From NCBI GenBank assembly GCA_944393605.1, contig CALYAO010000063.1, forward strand, positions 46,899 through 110,898: a stretch of 64,000 nt of DNA. Direction: 5' to 3'. Shown in pieces: positions 17,870 through 26,400 of the stretch (its first letter is position 1; each line of letters opens with the position of its first letter). Made by a program: the position numbers and the translations under genes. The notes under the pieces were generated by a model, which was not told where the DNA came from, made no database searches, and worked only from the letters and a program-made list of their open reading frames with translations. The DNA comes from an uncultured Clostridia bacterium (GTDB lineage: Bacteria > Bacillota > Clostridia > UBA1381 > UBA9506).

Positions 17870-19078
17870 TTGAGTCTAATCGTACAAAAATTTGGCGGCA
17901 GCTCGGTCGCCAACCCCGAACGGGTCTTTAACGTGGCGGGGATTGTGACGGATACGTACAAGGCGGGCCATTCGGTAATCGTCGTGGTTTCCGCCCAAGG
18001 GGACACCACCGACGAGCTCATTGAAAAGGCCGCCGAGATTAACCCCAACCCGTCCAAGCGGGAGATGGACATGCTGCTGGCGACGGGGGAACAGATCTCC
18101 ATCTCCCTGCTCGCGATGGCGATTGAAAAGCTGGGGTATCCTGTGGTTTCGCTGACGGGGTGGCAGGCCGGGATGCAGACCGATTCTCACTCGGGCAACG
18201 CCCGCATCAAGCGCATTGACACCGAGCGCCTGAGCGTGGAGCTAGACAAACGCAACATCGTCATCGTCGCGGGCTTCCAGGGCATCAACCGCTTTGACGA
18301 CATCACCACCCTGGGCCGCGGCGGGTCGGATACTTCCGCTGTCGCGCTGGCTGCTGCCTGTCATGCGGACCTGTGTGAGATCTATACCGATGTGGACGGC
18401 GTCTATACCGCCGATCCCCGCATCGTGCCAAACGCCAAGAAGCTGGATGACATTTCGTTTGATGAGATGCTCGAGCTGGCCAGCCTGGGCGCAAACGTGC
18501 TGCACAACCGCTCGGTGGAGATGGCAAAAAAATATAACGTCAACCTGTGTGTCCGCTCCAGCCTGACAAGAGCCCCGGGCACGGTCGTAAAGGAGGAAAA
18601 TACTGTGGAAAAGATGCTGGTCAGAGGTGTTACAAGGGACAACGACGTTGCGCGCATCGCGCTGACGGATATCGAGGATACGCCCGGAAAGGCGTTTCGC
18701 ATCTTCTCGCTGCTCGCCAAAAATAACATCAACGTGGACCTCATCATTCAGTCCATCGGCCGGGAAAATGTCAAGGATATCAGTTTCACAGTGTCCCGCG
18801 GCAACCTTGCGCTGGCGCTCGAAAAGATCCAAGAGAACAAGGACTCCATTGGATATGGTGACCTGACATACAACGACAACATCTCTAAAGTGTCCATTGT
18901 GGGCGCCGGCATGGTGACCAATCCCGGTGTGGCTGCCCAGATGTTTGAGGCGCTCTATGATGCGCACATCAACATTCACATGATCGCTACCAGCGAAATC
19001 AAAGTTTCGGTATTGATCGACGAGGAAAACGCGGAAAAAGCCGTCCGCGTCATCCATGACAAGTTCATCCCCGCTTAA
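17870..19078 (+). CDS. lysC: Aspartate kinase
   Basis: First step of the aspartate family pathway. 402 residues: VQKFGGSSVANPERV at the start, ATGEQISISLLAMA, and FDDITTLGRGGSDTSAVALAAA in the kinase domain; two ACT domains occupy the last 140 residues, the usual site of lysine/threonine feedback. The start is a TTG, eight bases after TAGGAGGG at 17854-17861; no ATG fits. Third and last gene of the operon, ended by a terminator. Confidence 0.96.
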   Translation: MSLIVQKFGGSSVANPERVFNVAGIVTDTYKAGHSVIVVVSAQGDTTDELIEKAAEINPNPSKREMDMLLATGEQISISLLAMAIEKLGYPVVSLTGWQAGMQTDSHSGNARIKRIDTERLSVELDKRNIVIVAGFQGINRFDDITTLGRGGSDTSAVALAAACHADLCEIYTDVDGVYTADPRIVPNAKKLDDISFDEMLELASLGANVLHNRSVEMAKKYNVNLCVRSSLTRAPGTVVKEENTVEKMLVRGVTRDNDVARIALTDIEDTPGKAFRIFSLLAKNNINVDLIIQSIGRENVKDISFTVSRGNLALALEKIQENKDSIGYGDLTYNDNISKVSIVGAGMVTNPGVAAQMFEALYDAHINIHMIATSEIKVSVLIDEENAEKAVRVIHDKFIPA

Positions 19079-19082
19079 ATGC

Positions 19083-19111
19083 AAAAAAGCCCGGAAATCC
19101 GGGCTTTTTTT
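19083..19111 (+). terminator. Terminator of the threonine operon
   Basis: AAAAAAGCCCGG, AAAT loop, CCGGGCTTTTTTT. The A tract lets it act on both strands, so it may also stop the 55-residue gene that ends at 19127. Confidence 0.93.
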
Positions 19112-19126
19112 ATGCTGTTCATTTGG

Positions 19127-19294
19127 TTAGAGGTTCACGAGATTTTCAACCCCTCTGCGAATCGCCTCATTCCGCGTCACATGATACTTTTCCGTGTACC
19201 AAATTAAAATCTCTTTTTGTTGCTTGTTCAGCCGGATTGTCACACGATAATTTTTAGGGTCGACGACTGGCGGACGGCCTACTTTTCTGGCCAA
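19127..19294 (-). CDS. Small ribbon-helix-helix protein
   Basis: 55 residues (begins MARKVGRPP, then YRVTIRLNKQQKEIL, then HVTRNEAIRRGVENL). A basic GRPP arm, one beta strand and two helices make a CopG/Arc-like DNA-binding fold. The start is TTG 19294 behind GGGAGGTG. Such proteins are usually dimeric repressors, often tied to plasmids or mobile islands, but no mobile gene is nearby. It stands alone with its own consensus promoter carrying a dyad (19335-19363), which suggests autorepression. Noticeably more AT-rich than its neighbours. Confidence 0.82.
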   Translation of the reverse strand: MARKVGRPPVVDPKNYRVTIRLNKQQKEILIWYTEKYHVTRNEAIRRGVENLVNL

Positions 19295-19334
19295 AATTAC
19301 AGCACCTCCCTTTCTGTCACGTTTTGACGCATTA

Positions 19335-19363
19335 ATAGTAACATATCGTTACAGTGTTGTCAA
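19335..19363 (-). promoter_or_regulatory. Promoter with embedded operator for the RHH gene
   Basis: On the minus strand TTGACA (19358-19363) and TACTAT (19335-19340) are 17 apart. Within the spacer and touching the -10 lies GTAAC-N5-GTTAC (19338-19352), a perfect dyad of the size RHH dimers bind. Downstream of it, 19364-19458 shows nothing coding. Confidence 0.75.
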
Positions 19364-19458
19364 GGGCTTTCATAAAAAAAATCCATTTCTTGCATGAAAA
19401 TGCAGTAAGTTTATGAAGATAGGTGTGGGCAAAATGGGCCAGACAAACCATCGGACAT

Positions 19459-19489
19459 AAAAAAACAGCGCCCCATTATCGGGGCGCTG
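19459..19489 (-). terminator. Terminator of the zapA transcript
   Basis: Minus-strand CAGCGCCCC, loop GATAAT, GGGGCGCTG and seven T. It lies about 95 bases past the zapA stop. Confidence 0.9.
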
Positions 19490-19584
19490 CCCAAAAGCAT
19501 ACCCGCCGCCCTTCGTTACACCAAAAGGGGGGACAATTGAGAAACAACGACGGTCGGGTATGGATATCGTAAAAGAGAATCAGG
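19490..19584 (-). ncRNA. Structured 3' untranslated region of zapA
   Basis: Read on the minus strand, CATACCCG pairs with CGGGTATG (19554-19561 with 19499-19506), extended by CCG/CGG and TCGTT/AACGA with small bulges, giving about 16 pairs around a 28-base apical region, then the terminator hairpin. More structure than a plain trailer; whether it is an independent RNA is unknown. Confidence 0.45.
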
Positions 19585-19890
19585 CTAATTTGAAGGGGGT
19601 TGTTTTTTTTCCACCTGCGCGGTCAGCCGCTCAATCTCCTTGGTGTATTCCACCACCTGCGCGACGAGCTTTTCTTCCCGCTCCTTGAGCTTTAAGTAAT
19701 CATCTGCCATATTGATGGCAGCCAGCACAGCCATCATAGACGTGCTCAGACGGTCATCCACCTGGCAGATTGCCAGCATCTTTTTATCCACCAGCGATGC
19801 GACCTTGTGCATATATTCTTCTGATTCAGCCGCAACAAGGGTATATTCGTTGTCCCCAATTCGGACTTCAATCTTGTTTTTTTCGCTCAT
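19585..19890 (-). CDS. zapA: Cell division protein ZapA
   Basis: 101 residues. N-terminal globular part (IEVRIGDNEYTLVAAESEEYMHKVASLVDKKM) then a helix rich in Glu/Lys forming the coiled coil (YLKLKEREEKLVAQVVEYTKEI). ZapA bundles FtsZ filaments at midcell. ATG 19890 follows GGGGAGGG. It begins 38 bases after carD on the same strand, so both are probably on the carD transcript. Confidence 0.93.
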   Translation of the reverse strand: MSEKNKIEVRIGDNEYTLVAAESEEYMHKVASLVDKKMLAICQVDDRLSTSMMAVLAAINMADDYLKLKEREEKLVAQVVEYTKEIERLTAQVEKKQPPSN

Positions 19891-19928
19891 TGGTATCCCT
19901 CCCCGCATGCGTTCCCGCGGTCCGGCAT

Positions 19929-20417
19929 TCACATCTCTGCATTGACCAACTCGTCCATTATGGTTTCAATATCCGACTGCTTGAGCGATTTTGCAATGAC
20001 CAGCTCGCTGACCAATATTTGTTTTGCGCTGTTGAGCATCTTGCGCTCCCCGGTGGACAAGCCCCGGCTTTTGTCCCGGAACATCAAGTTTTTGACCACA
20101 TGAACGATCTCATAGATGTCTCCGCTTTTGATCCGAAGCATATTCTCCCGGTATCGTTTGTTCCAGTTGACGTCCATATCCGTCTTGCAATTTTTAAATT
20201 CTTCCAGAACCTTGTCGGCTTCTTCCACACCGATGACCTCACGAATTCCAATTTCTTCCATGCTGTCCAGCGGAATCATAACCTTCATGTCGCCAATGGG
20301 CATCTTCATAATATAATACTTCTGTTTCCGCCCCAAAATCTCGTTTTCTTCAATGGATTCAATAATGCCGGCACCATGCATCGGATATACGATCTTGTCG
20401 CCAATGTGATACGTCAT
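19929..20417 (-). CDS. carD: CarD family transcriptional regulator
   Basis: 162 residues: the N-terminal RNA-polymerase-interacting domain (YHIGDKIVYPMHGAGII, then YYIMKMPIGDMKVMIPLDS) and a helical C-terminal domain. CarD binds the polymerase beta subunit and stabilises open complexes at rRNA and other promoters. ATG 20417 is chosen over the in-frame GTG at 20435, because GGGAGG lies between them and fits the ATG. Its leader carries a long inverted repeat. Confidence 0.93.
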   Translation of the reverse strand: MTYHIGDKIVYPMHGAGIIESIEENEILGRKQKYYIMKMPIGDMKVMIPLDSMEEIGIREVIGVEEADKVLEEFKNCKTDMDVNWNKRYRENMLRIKSGDIYEIVHVVKNLMFRDKSRGLSTGERKMLNSAKQILVSELVIAKSLKQSDIETIMDELVNAEM

Positions 20418-20532
20418 TTCGCCTAAGCCTCCCACAACACATGTCTTGTCTGCTTTTTACCATCTCTTTCGTGACAAGACAGGTCACAAACCTCTCTTCT
20501 TAAATTATATGCTTTTTTGGGGCACATGTCAA
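20418..20532 (-). promoter_or_regulatory. carD promoter and hairpin leader
   Basis: Minus strand: TTGACA (20527-20532) and TATAAT (20504-20509), spacer 17, a full consensus promoter. The roughly 80-base leader holds a perfect nine-base inverted repeat, GACAAGACA at 20473-20481 against TGTCTTGTC at 20444-20452, ending shortly before the GGGAGG. Confidence 0.85.
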
Positions 20533-20737
20533 GACTCTGCCAAGAATTCCTTGGGGGTTTTGCAAAAGATTTCCGAGGCTTTTTTGAGAAAGGATCCGAT
20601 ATGTGGAGGCCATGTCACACGGGAACGCACCGTGCACAAATGCCCGCGGCATTGTGTTTCACGAGGCCCCAGGGATGCCGCGTATGCACCGGGCAGGGAT
20701 GCCGCAAGCGCCCTGTGACTGCCGCGCGTTTGGGTTT
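20533..20737. other. Non-coding interval with possible folded element
   Basis: No gene seen. GTCACA-c-GGG (20614-20623) can pair with CCC-TGTGAC (20711-20719), enclosing the hairpin AATGCC-CGC-GGCATT (20639-20653) and two copies of CAGGGATGCCGC (20670-20681 and 20694-20705). No clear promoter or T tract fixes the strand. Confidence 0.4.
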
Positions 20738-21097
20738 TTAGCGGCCTTCCTCCCGCACGGGCAGCTCCCGCAGGCGGGACGCCTGGTGATACCGCAGCCG
20801 CCACCGCCCTTCCCGCACCCAAATGGACGTCCGATACCACAGGGCGCCCTCGCTTTTTGTCACATAGTGCACCAATGCACAGTCCTTTGACAGGGGTTCA
20901 CACACCGCATCCTGCATCCGGATGTCACGATCCGACCCGCATGCCAACAGGGCGTCTATGGTTTCCGCCTTGCCGTATAGCTGGCCCGACCGGCCGCATT
21001 CTACAAACGCGTCGTGCAGTGTATCCTCCAGCCACTTTCGGTCCCCGATGTAGGTCCATTCAAAAAAGCGGTGTTCCAGCGTCAAAAGCGCCTCCAT
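20738..21097 (-). CDS. NTF2-like (DUF4440-type) protein
   Basis: 119 residues. The pattern LEHRFFEWTYIGDRKWLEDTL followed by DAFVECGRSGQLYGKAETI and a final YRTSIWVREGRWRLRYHQ strand fits the small NTF2-like alpha+beta cone, as in DUF4440 proteins. No catalytic residues can be assigned; function unknown. ATG 21097 follows GGGAGG. It starts 26 bases past the end of ribU on the same strand and may be read through from it. Confidence 0.75.
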   Translation of the reverse strand: MEALLTLEHRFFEWTYIGDRKWLEDTLHDAFVECGRSGQLYGKAETIDALLACGSDRDIRMQDAVCEPLSKDCALVHYVTKSEGALWYRTSIWVREGRWRLRYHQASRLRELPVREEGR

Positions 21098-21123
21098 CTC
21101 GCGCACACCTCCCATTGGGTTTC

Positions 21124-21654
21124 CTACCGAATCACCCGGCGCAGCGGCTTTGCGACCCAATGTGCCAGCGCCGTCATGAGCGGCCATTTGATGAGGTTTA
21201 AGGGCAGGATGCCGGCGACGATATAATACAGCGCCGGCACTCCTTCGGGGAACATCCCCATCATCTGGTACAGCGGGATAAACAGCAAAAAGTTGCACAC
21301 CACCGCCCCCACGACGGTGATGGCATTGACCCACACCATCCGGGGGATTGGTTTTTTGACGCGGTATGCCATGAGGCACCAGGCGCCGATGAAGATCAGC
21401 TCCAGCGTGATATTGGCGAGCGGGCCCACGATGGGGGTGCTGGTGGATGCAATGGTGATGAGAAACCGCAGCGCACAGAGGACGATGGTGGGCACCGGGC
21501 CCAGTATCATCAGCCCCAGCAAGACGGGCAGCTCCGCAAAATCCAGCCGCAAAAAGGAAAAGGGCGGCGGGATGATGGGCAGCTCAATGTAGGACAACAG
21601 GATGCTGGCCGCGGCCAGGACCGCGACGGTTGTGATGGTTTTGTACCGATTCAT
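21124..21654 (-). CDS. ribU: Riboflavin ECF transporter S component
   Basis: 176 residues with about six membrane helices. Starts TVAVLAAASILLSYIELPIIPPPFSFLRLDFAELPVLLG, matching the substrate-binding S component RibU; the energy-coupling EcfA/EcfA'/EcfT module is elsewhere. Assignment is reinforced by the FMN riboswitch directly upstream. ATG 21654 follows AAGGAG ten bases away. Confidence 0.93.
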   Translation of the reverse strand: MNRYKTITTVAVLAAASILLSYIELPIIPPPFSFLRLDFAELPVLLGLMILGPVPTIVLCALRFLITIASTSTPIVGPLANITLELIFIGAWCLMAYRVKKPIPRMVWVNAITVVGAVVCNFLLFIPLYQMMGMFPEGVPALYYIVAGILPLNLIKWPLMTALAHWVAKPLRRVIR

Positions 21655-21759
21655 GGCTCTTTCGCTCCTTATCAATGATAAATGTTCCGCAGGTGCTGCG
21701 GTATGGCATGGGCCGCGCCGCTTTCTGCGCAGTGGAATCCCATTGGCGAAGCCAAGGAC

Positions 21760-21957
21760 AAAAAAACAGCCCCATGGATCACCATCCACAGGGCCGATGC
21801 ACGCCAAAAAAACGCCTCTTCTTCCATCCAGACTTAAAAAAGCAAACGCTTTTATCACTGTCGGCTCCGGAATCACACCGGAATCAGCCGCATGCGGCTC
21901 GTGGGCTCAAGATTTCTCTATTACCACCGGTCGGGAATCACACCCTGCCCTGAAGAT
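21760..21957 (-). promoter_or_regulatory. FMN riboswitch (RFN element) with terminator
   Basis: Minus strand. The aptamer (21817-21957) contains the canonical blocks GGGCAGGGTGTGATTCCCGA, CCGGTGGT, GATTCCGG, GCCGACAGT and AGTCTGGATG. The expression platform is an intrinsic terminator at 21760-21793 (CCCTGTGGAT stem, ATCCATGGGG, then seven T). With FMN bound, transcription should stop before ribU. The 100 bases between it and ribU show nothing else. Confidence 0.96.
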
Positions 21958-21977
21958 TGGTATTCACTTTTTCTCTT

Positions 21978-22006
21978 ATTATACGCCTCTTTGCTGCCAG
22001 ATGCAA
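21978..22006 (-). promoter_or_regulatory. Sigma-A promoter of the riboswitch-ribU transcript
   Basis: Minus strand TTGCAT (22001-22006) and TATAAT (21978-21983), spacer 17, about 20 bases before the aptamer and just past the gtrA end. Confidence 0.8.
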
Positions 22007-22024
22007 GCGGATTTGGCAAAAAAA

Positions 22025-22510
22025 TTACGATTCCTTGCCCTCTTTTTTCCGAAACACCCAGATCCGGTTGCCCACATAGCTCACGCCCAGCACAAACGGA
22101 ATCGCAAGGATCTTGCAGAAAAACGCGCCCATCTTGTCGGACAGCGGGCCAAACCCAACCAGCCCCAGCGCCCAGTTGGCGATGGACTCCAGGTGCCACA
22201 GATCGTGGAACAGTTTGAGACATAGCATGTTGATCCCCAGCGAAAGCAGGTTCACCACCACAAACTTCCACATCTCGCTCACCCGAACGCCCCCCGTCTG
22301 CCGGAAGGTCCAATACCGGTTCCACAGGTAGCTATGCACCATCGCGAGCGAATAGGACATCACCTGGGCAACGTACATATTGATGCCCAGGACGTTAAAG
22401 AACAGGAAAAAGAGAACGAAATCAAGGAGGGTGTTTAAAACCCCGATGATTCCAAATTTGATGACCTCTATGAGGTCGGATTTACCGAACTTGTTTGTCT
22501 TCTTGTCCAT
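22025..22510 (-). CDS. GtrA family membrane protein
   Basis: 161 residues with four membrane helices and the GtrA pattern (KFGIIGVLNTLLDFVLFF, then NRYWTFR in the middle and NRIWVFRK at the end). GtrA proteins help flip or position undecaprenyl-linked sugars for later transfer. ATG 22510 overlaps the end of the GT2 gene by 29 bases, so the two are coupled. Partner of the GT2 and GT-C genes upstream in a glycosylation module. Confidence 0.92.
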   Translation of the reverse strand: MDKKTNKFGKSDLIEVIKFGIIGVLNTLLDFVLFFLFFNVLGINMYVAQVMSYSLAMVHSYLWNRYWTFRQTGGVRVSEMWKFVVVNLLSLGINMLCLKLFHDLWHLESIANWALGLVGFGPLSDKMGAFFCKILAIPFVLGVSYVGNRIWVFRKKEGKES

Positions 22511-23435
22511 CGTCAAACCCTTTTCTTTCTGCAATGACATAGAGCGGGCGGTTTTTGCTCTCATCGTAGATCCGCCCGATGTATTCCCCGATGATGCCCA
22601 GCATGATGAGCACGACGCCGTTGAAGATGAGGCTGACCGACAGGATGGACGCCCAACCCGACACCGTCACATCGGTAAACAGCTTTAAAATAAGCACCAC
22701 AATGAGGTATAAAAAGCTGAGGCCTGCCGTGAGAAAACCCAAATAAGTGGAGATTTTGAGCGGCTTATAGGAGAAGGTCGTGATGCCGTCCATCGCGAAC
22801 TTGAGCATCTTCTTGAGCGGATACTTGGTCTCCCCGGCGAACCGCTCCTCCCGCACGAACTCCACGGCGGTCTGCCGGAAGCCCACCCAACTCACCAGGC
22901 CCCGAACATACCGGTTTTGCTCCGTAAACGAGCACATGACGTCACACACCTTGCGGTCGATGAGCCGGAAGTCCCCCGTGTCCACCGGGATCTCCACGCT
23001 GGTCATGCTGCGAAGAATCCGGTAGAACAGCTTGGCGGTGATGCGCTTGAAAAAGCTCTCCCCCTTGCGCTTGACCCGCTTGCCGTATACGACATCATAG
23101 CCTTCCTTCCATTTTTGGATCATCTCCAAAATCACCTCAGGCGGGTCCTGCAGGTCCGCGTCGATGACCACGATGGCCTGTCCGCTGGCGTTGTCCATGC
23201 CGGCGGTGATGGCGTTTTGGTGCCCGAAGTTGCGGGAAAACGAAAGCAGTTTGACATTTTTGTCTTTCTCGCAGATGGCGGAAACCAGCTCCTCCGTCTT
23301 GTCCCGGCTGCCGTCGTTGACAAAGAGCAGCTCATAGCTCTCTCCCGTCGTATCCATGACGGCCTTGAGGCGCTTGTAGCTCTCCTCCACCACGAGCTCC
23401 TCGTTAAACACTGGTACTACGATGGAATATTTCAC
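22482..23435 (-). CDS. GT2 glycosyltransferase, GtrB/DPM1-like
   Basis: 317 residues. GT2 domain (YSIVVPVFNEE, VNDGSRDKTEEL, VIDADLQDPPEVI with the DxD-like DAD, QNRYVRGLVSWVG) followed by two C-terminal membrane helices, the architecture of polyprenyl-phosphate sugar transferases such as GtrB. It would load a sugar on undecaprenyl phosphate. Start: GTG 23435 is nine bases after AAAGGGG; ATG 23444 touches that site with no spacer and is less likely. The upstream giant GT-C gene ends 26 bases earlier. Confidence 0.92.
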   Translation of the reverse strand: MKYSIVVPVFNEELVVEESYKRLKAVMDTTGESYELLFVNDGSRDKTEELVSAICEKDKNVKLLSFSRNFGHQNAITAGMDNASGQAIVVIDADLQDPPEVILEMIQKWKEGYDVVYGKRVKRKGESFFKRITAKLFYRILRSMTSVEIPVDTGDFRLIDRKVCDVMCSFTEQNRYVRGLVSWVGFRQTAVEFVREERFAGETKYPLKKMLKFAMDGITTFSYKPLKISTYLGFLTAGLSFLYLIVVLILKLFTDVTVSGWASILSVSLIFNGVVLIMLGIIGEYIGRIYDESKNRPLYVIAERKGFDDGQEDKQVR

Positions 23436-23460
23436 AGCATCCATCCCCTTTCTTCTGTCA

Positions 23461-26400
23461 TTATCCAAATACCCACGTTGGGAGCCAGCGCAGGGCCTCC
23501 ATGTACCACCGCGGGATGAGCATCCCCGTCAGGACGGGGTAAAATGCCAGGAACAGCAGCACGACGAGCCCGAGGTAGGTGTATACCACCCAGGGGCGAA
23601 TCTGGCGGCTCTCCAGCAATTTTTGGATACAATACACAATCATGAGCACCCCGAAGATCACAACGGGGAAGAAATGGTAGATAAAGCATACGCGCGTCAC
23701 GAACACCCATGGCCCATACATCGCCGCAAACCCCACGAAGATCACCGTGAGCTCCTTACTGCCCCGCCGGGTCGCCGCATACCAAACACAAGCGACAAAC
23801 GCCGGAATCATCATCCACCACACCAGGGGATTTCCGAAGGAAGCCATGCCCATGGACGTCCCTTCGGGGAGGAACTCAGACGGCGCGGCATAGGAATACA
23901 GCGGGCGGATGTCCAGCGGCCACTGCCACCAGGGCGACCCATACGCATGGGTGGCATCCAGCGTGGAATGGTAATTGAACATGGAGAACTGGTTCTCCCA
24001 GAAGAAGGACAGCCCCGTCACGGGGGTGTTCATGGCCGGGATGTAGGACACAAAGTAGATGATGCCCGGCACCACCACAAAGAACAGCACCGCATATCCC
24101 AAGGTGGCCCCCGCCTTGCGCCAAAAGCCCGCACAGATGGCCTGCATGCGTGCATCGGGCGACTTGCGTTCGCTCGCATACCGGTATTCCCGGTACCGGC
24201 GGATGAGGCTCATAAAGAACAGCACCGCAAGCCCAACGCCCGCATAGGCCCCCTGCCACTTGGTCGCGACGCTGAGGCCGAAGAACAGGCCGCTCATCGC
24301 GAGTGGATACAGCGTTCCCTTCACGCCCACATTGTAGAAACTGCGGATGTAGTATTGATACATATAGTAGAACGCGCCCATGGTAAACAGCGTGGTAAAC
24401 GAGTCGATGGTCGCCAGCCGCGTCTGGGACAAGTGCATGAAGTCAAACGTGAACAGCAGGGCTGTAAACAATGCGTAACGCGTCTGTTTGAACATGCGCT
24501 TGCCCATGAGGTAAGCCAGCGGCACCATCAGAACGCCCGCCAGCGTCCCAAAAAACCGCCAGCCAAACGGCGTCACGCCGAACAGCTGCATCCCTGCCGC
24601 GATGATGAGCTTGCCCAGCGGCGGATGGGTGTTTTCGTATGGATACCGATGGGTGAGGTTTTCATAGGCCGTCCGCGGATGGTAGATCTCGTCAAAGTAG
24701 GTCTCGTCATACCAGGTGTACCGGTATACCATGCGGTCGGGCTCGTCCAGCATGAGGGAAACCGTCTCGTTGCCCGTCGGGCCTTCCACGCGCTCAGGCG
24801 TATACCGTTCCTCCTCGGTTGCGCCATAGAAGGCGGCCTCGTTGATATACACCCGCCCGTCGTCTAGGGTAAAGCGCACATAGGGCTGGGTGATGGAAAC
24901 GTCAAAATGCCAGAAATGGAAGACGTCTTTGATCTCCTCCGATGCGGCCTGGGTCCAGGTCTCGCCGTCTGCCGACTGCTCGATGGTCAAGATGCGCTTT
25001 ACATCCTGGTCACTTTTGCGCCGATCCATCCAGCCGCAGTGCAGATACACCTGCTGGATATCGGGCGCCTCCGCGAAGGTAAAGACCGCTTGTTCCGTTC
25101 CCGCTTCCAGGTACCACCCTGTCTGGGGCGTATTGTTAGAACCCAGGCGGAAGAACGCAAACAGACTGTATACCAGCATGAGTCCCGCGATGAGCAGCAG
25201 GTCCACCCGCGTGATATGCACCTTCTCCTGCTCCTCCTGCAGCGCAAAGGGCTTTTTTGGTGATTTGAGTTTTGCTTTCATTCGGTCCCATGCCCCTTCC
25301 TGCACTGGCAGCCGCTTTGCTGCTAAATAGTGCCGATATCCAATATATACCAAAATGCCATATAAAATCAAATGCACCCAGCAAAGGATCACAAAGCCGG
25401 GATCGGTTGCCCCAAAATAGGGATTATTGGGGGAATCCGCCGCCAGCTTGAGCACCAGCCCTTCATTCCAGAAGTGTACCAGTGAGAACCCCGCATACAG
25501 CCACAGCAGCTTCTTTTGCTTCCACACAATCGCCACCAGCATGGTGAGCAGCAGAACGGGGTACAGATACCGTTCATGCATGTTGTGTGCCAGCATATAG
25601 ATGGTTGCGACGGTAAAGGTGCCGCCGTAGAGGATCTTGGTGCGGGAGCGGCTCCGCGCAAACAGCCAGATGAGCGCGCAAATCATGAGCGCGATAAACA
25701 CAAATCCCCATACCTTCACAGGCAAAAATAGGAAAAAGTCCATGTCGGACACCGCGTTCATGCCAACCGCACCATAGAGGTTACAGGCGTTGAGCGTCGT
25801 ATAGGGATACAATCCCAGCGCATCCAGATACCGCTCCACCACAAGCCACAGGTTGCCCCCTGTGATGGGCAGCGGGATGAGGAGCAGCGCGGCCAAAAAG
25901 GCCAAGACCGACCACAGCACCGTCCGCGGAAAGTGCCTCACGCGGGCAAGCACCCGCTCCCGGTCTTCGGATGCATCGTCGGGCGATTCCCCCCGGGTGA
26001 TGCGGCGGCTCTCCGCCCAGTCGAACAAAAATGTGAGCCCAAAGACGGGCGCATAGATGATATTCTGCGGCTTGGTGAGAAAGGTCACCGCCATGAGAAC
26101 GGATGCACCCACATACCGCCGGTCAAACAGGCAAAGCAGCAGCCCCGCGATGGTCAGCGTGGAGAAGGAATCCACCTGGCCCCAAACGGTGGAATTGATG
26201 ATGTTGGCGGGGTTGATGGCAGACAGCAGCGCAAAGACGACCGCATGCTTCTCCCCGATGCGTTTGCGCGCAAAGAAGAAGATAAGAAGCGACGTCGCCG
26301 CGTCACACGCAATGGCCGGAAACCGCATAAAGTACATATATGCGGTGCTGTCCGATGGGATCCCGAAAAGGGATGCGAGCTTGCCCATGCCATAGAGCAC

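Noticed and set aside
19312..19458. Toxin gene paired with the small RHH protein
   Set aside because: Both strands around the RHH gene were read; lysC and zapA flank it and no second small frame overlaps or adjoins it.
23422..24867. A 481-codon plus-strand frame antisense to the giant glycosyltransferase
   Set aside because: Composition rich in His, Arg, Glu and Gln without motif; the minus-strand gene has convincing PMT motifs and membrane helices.
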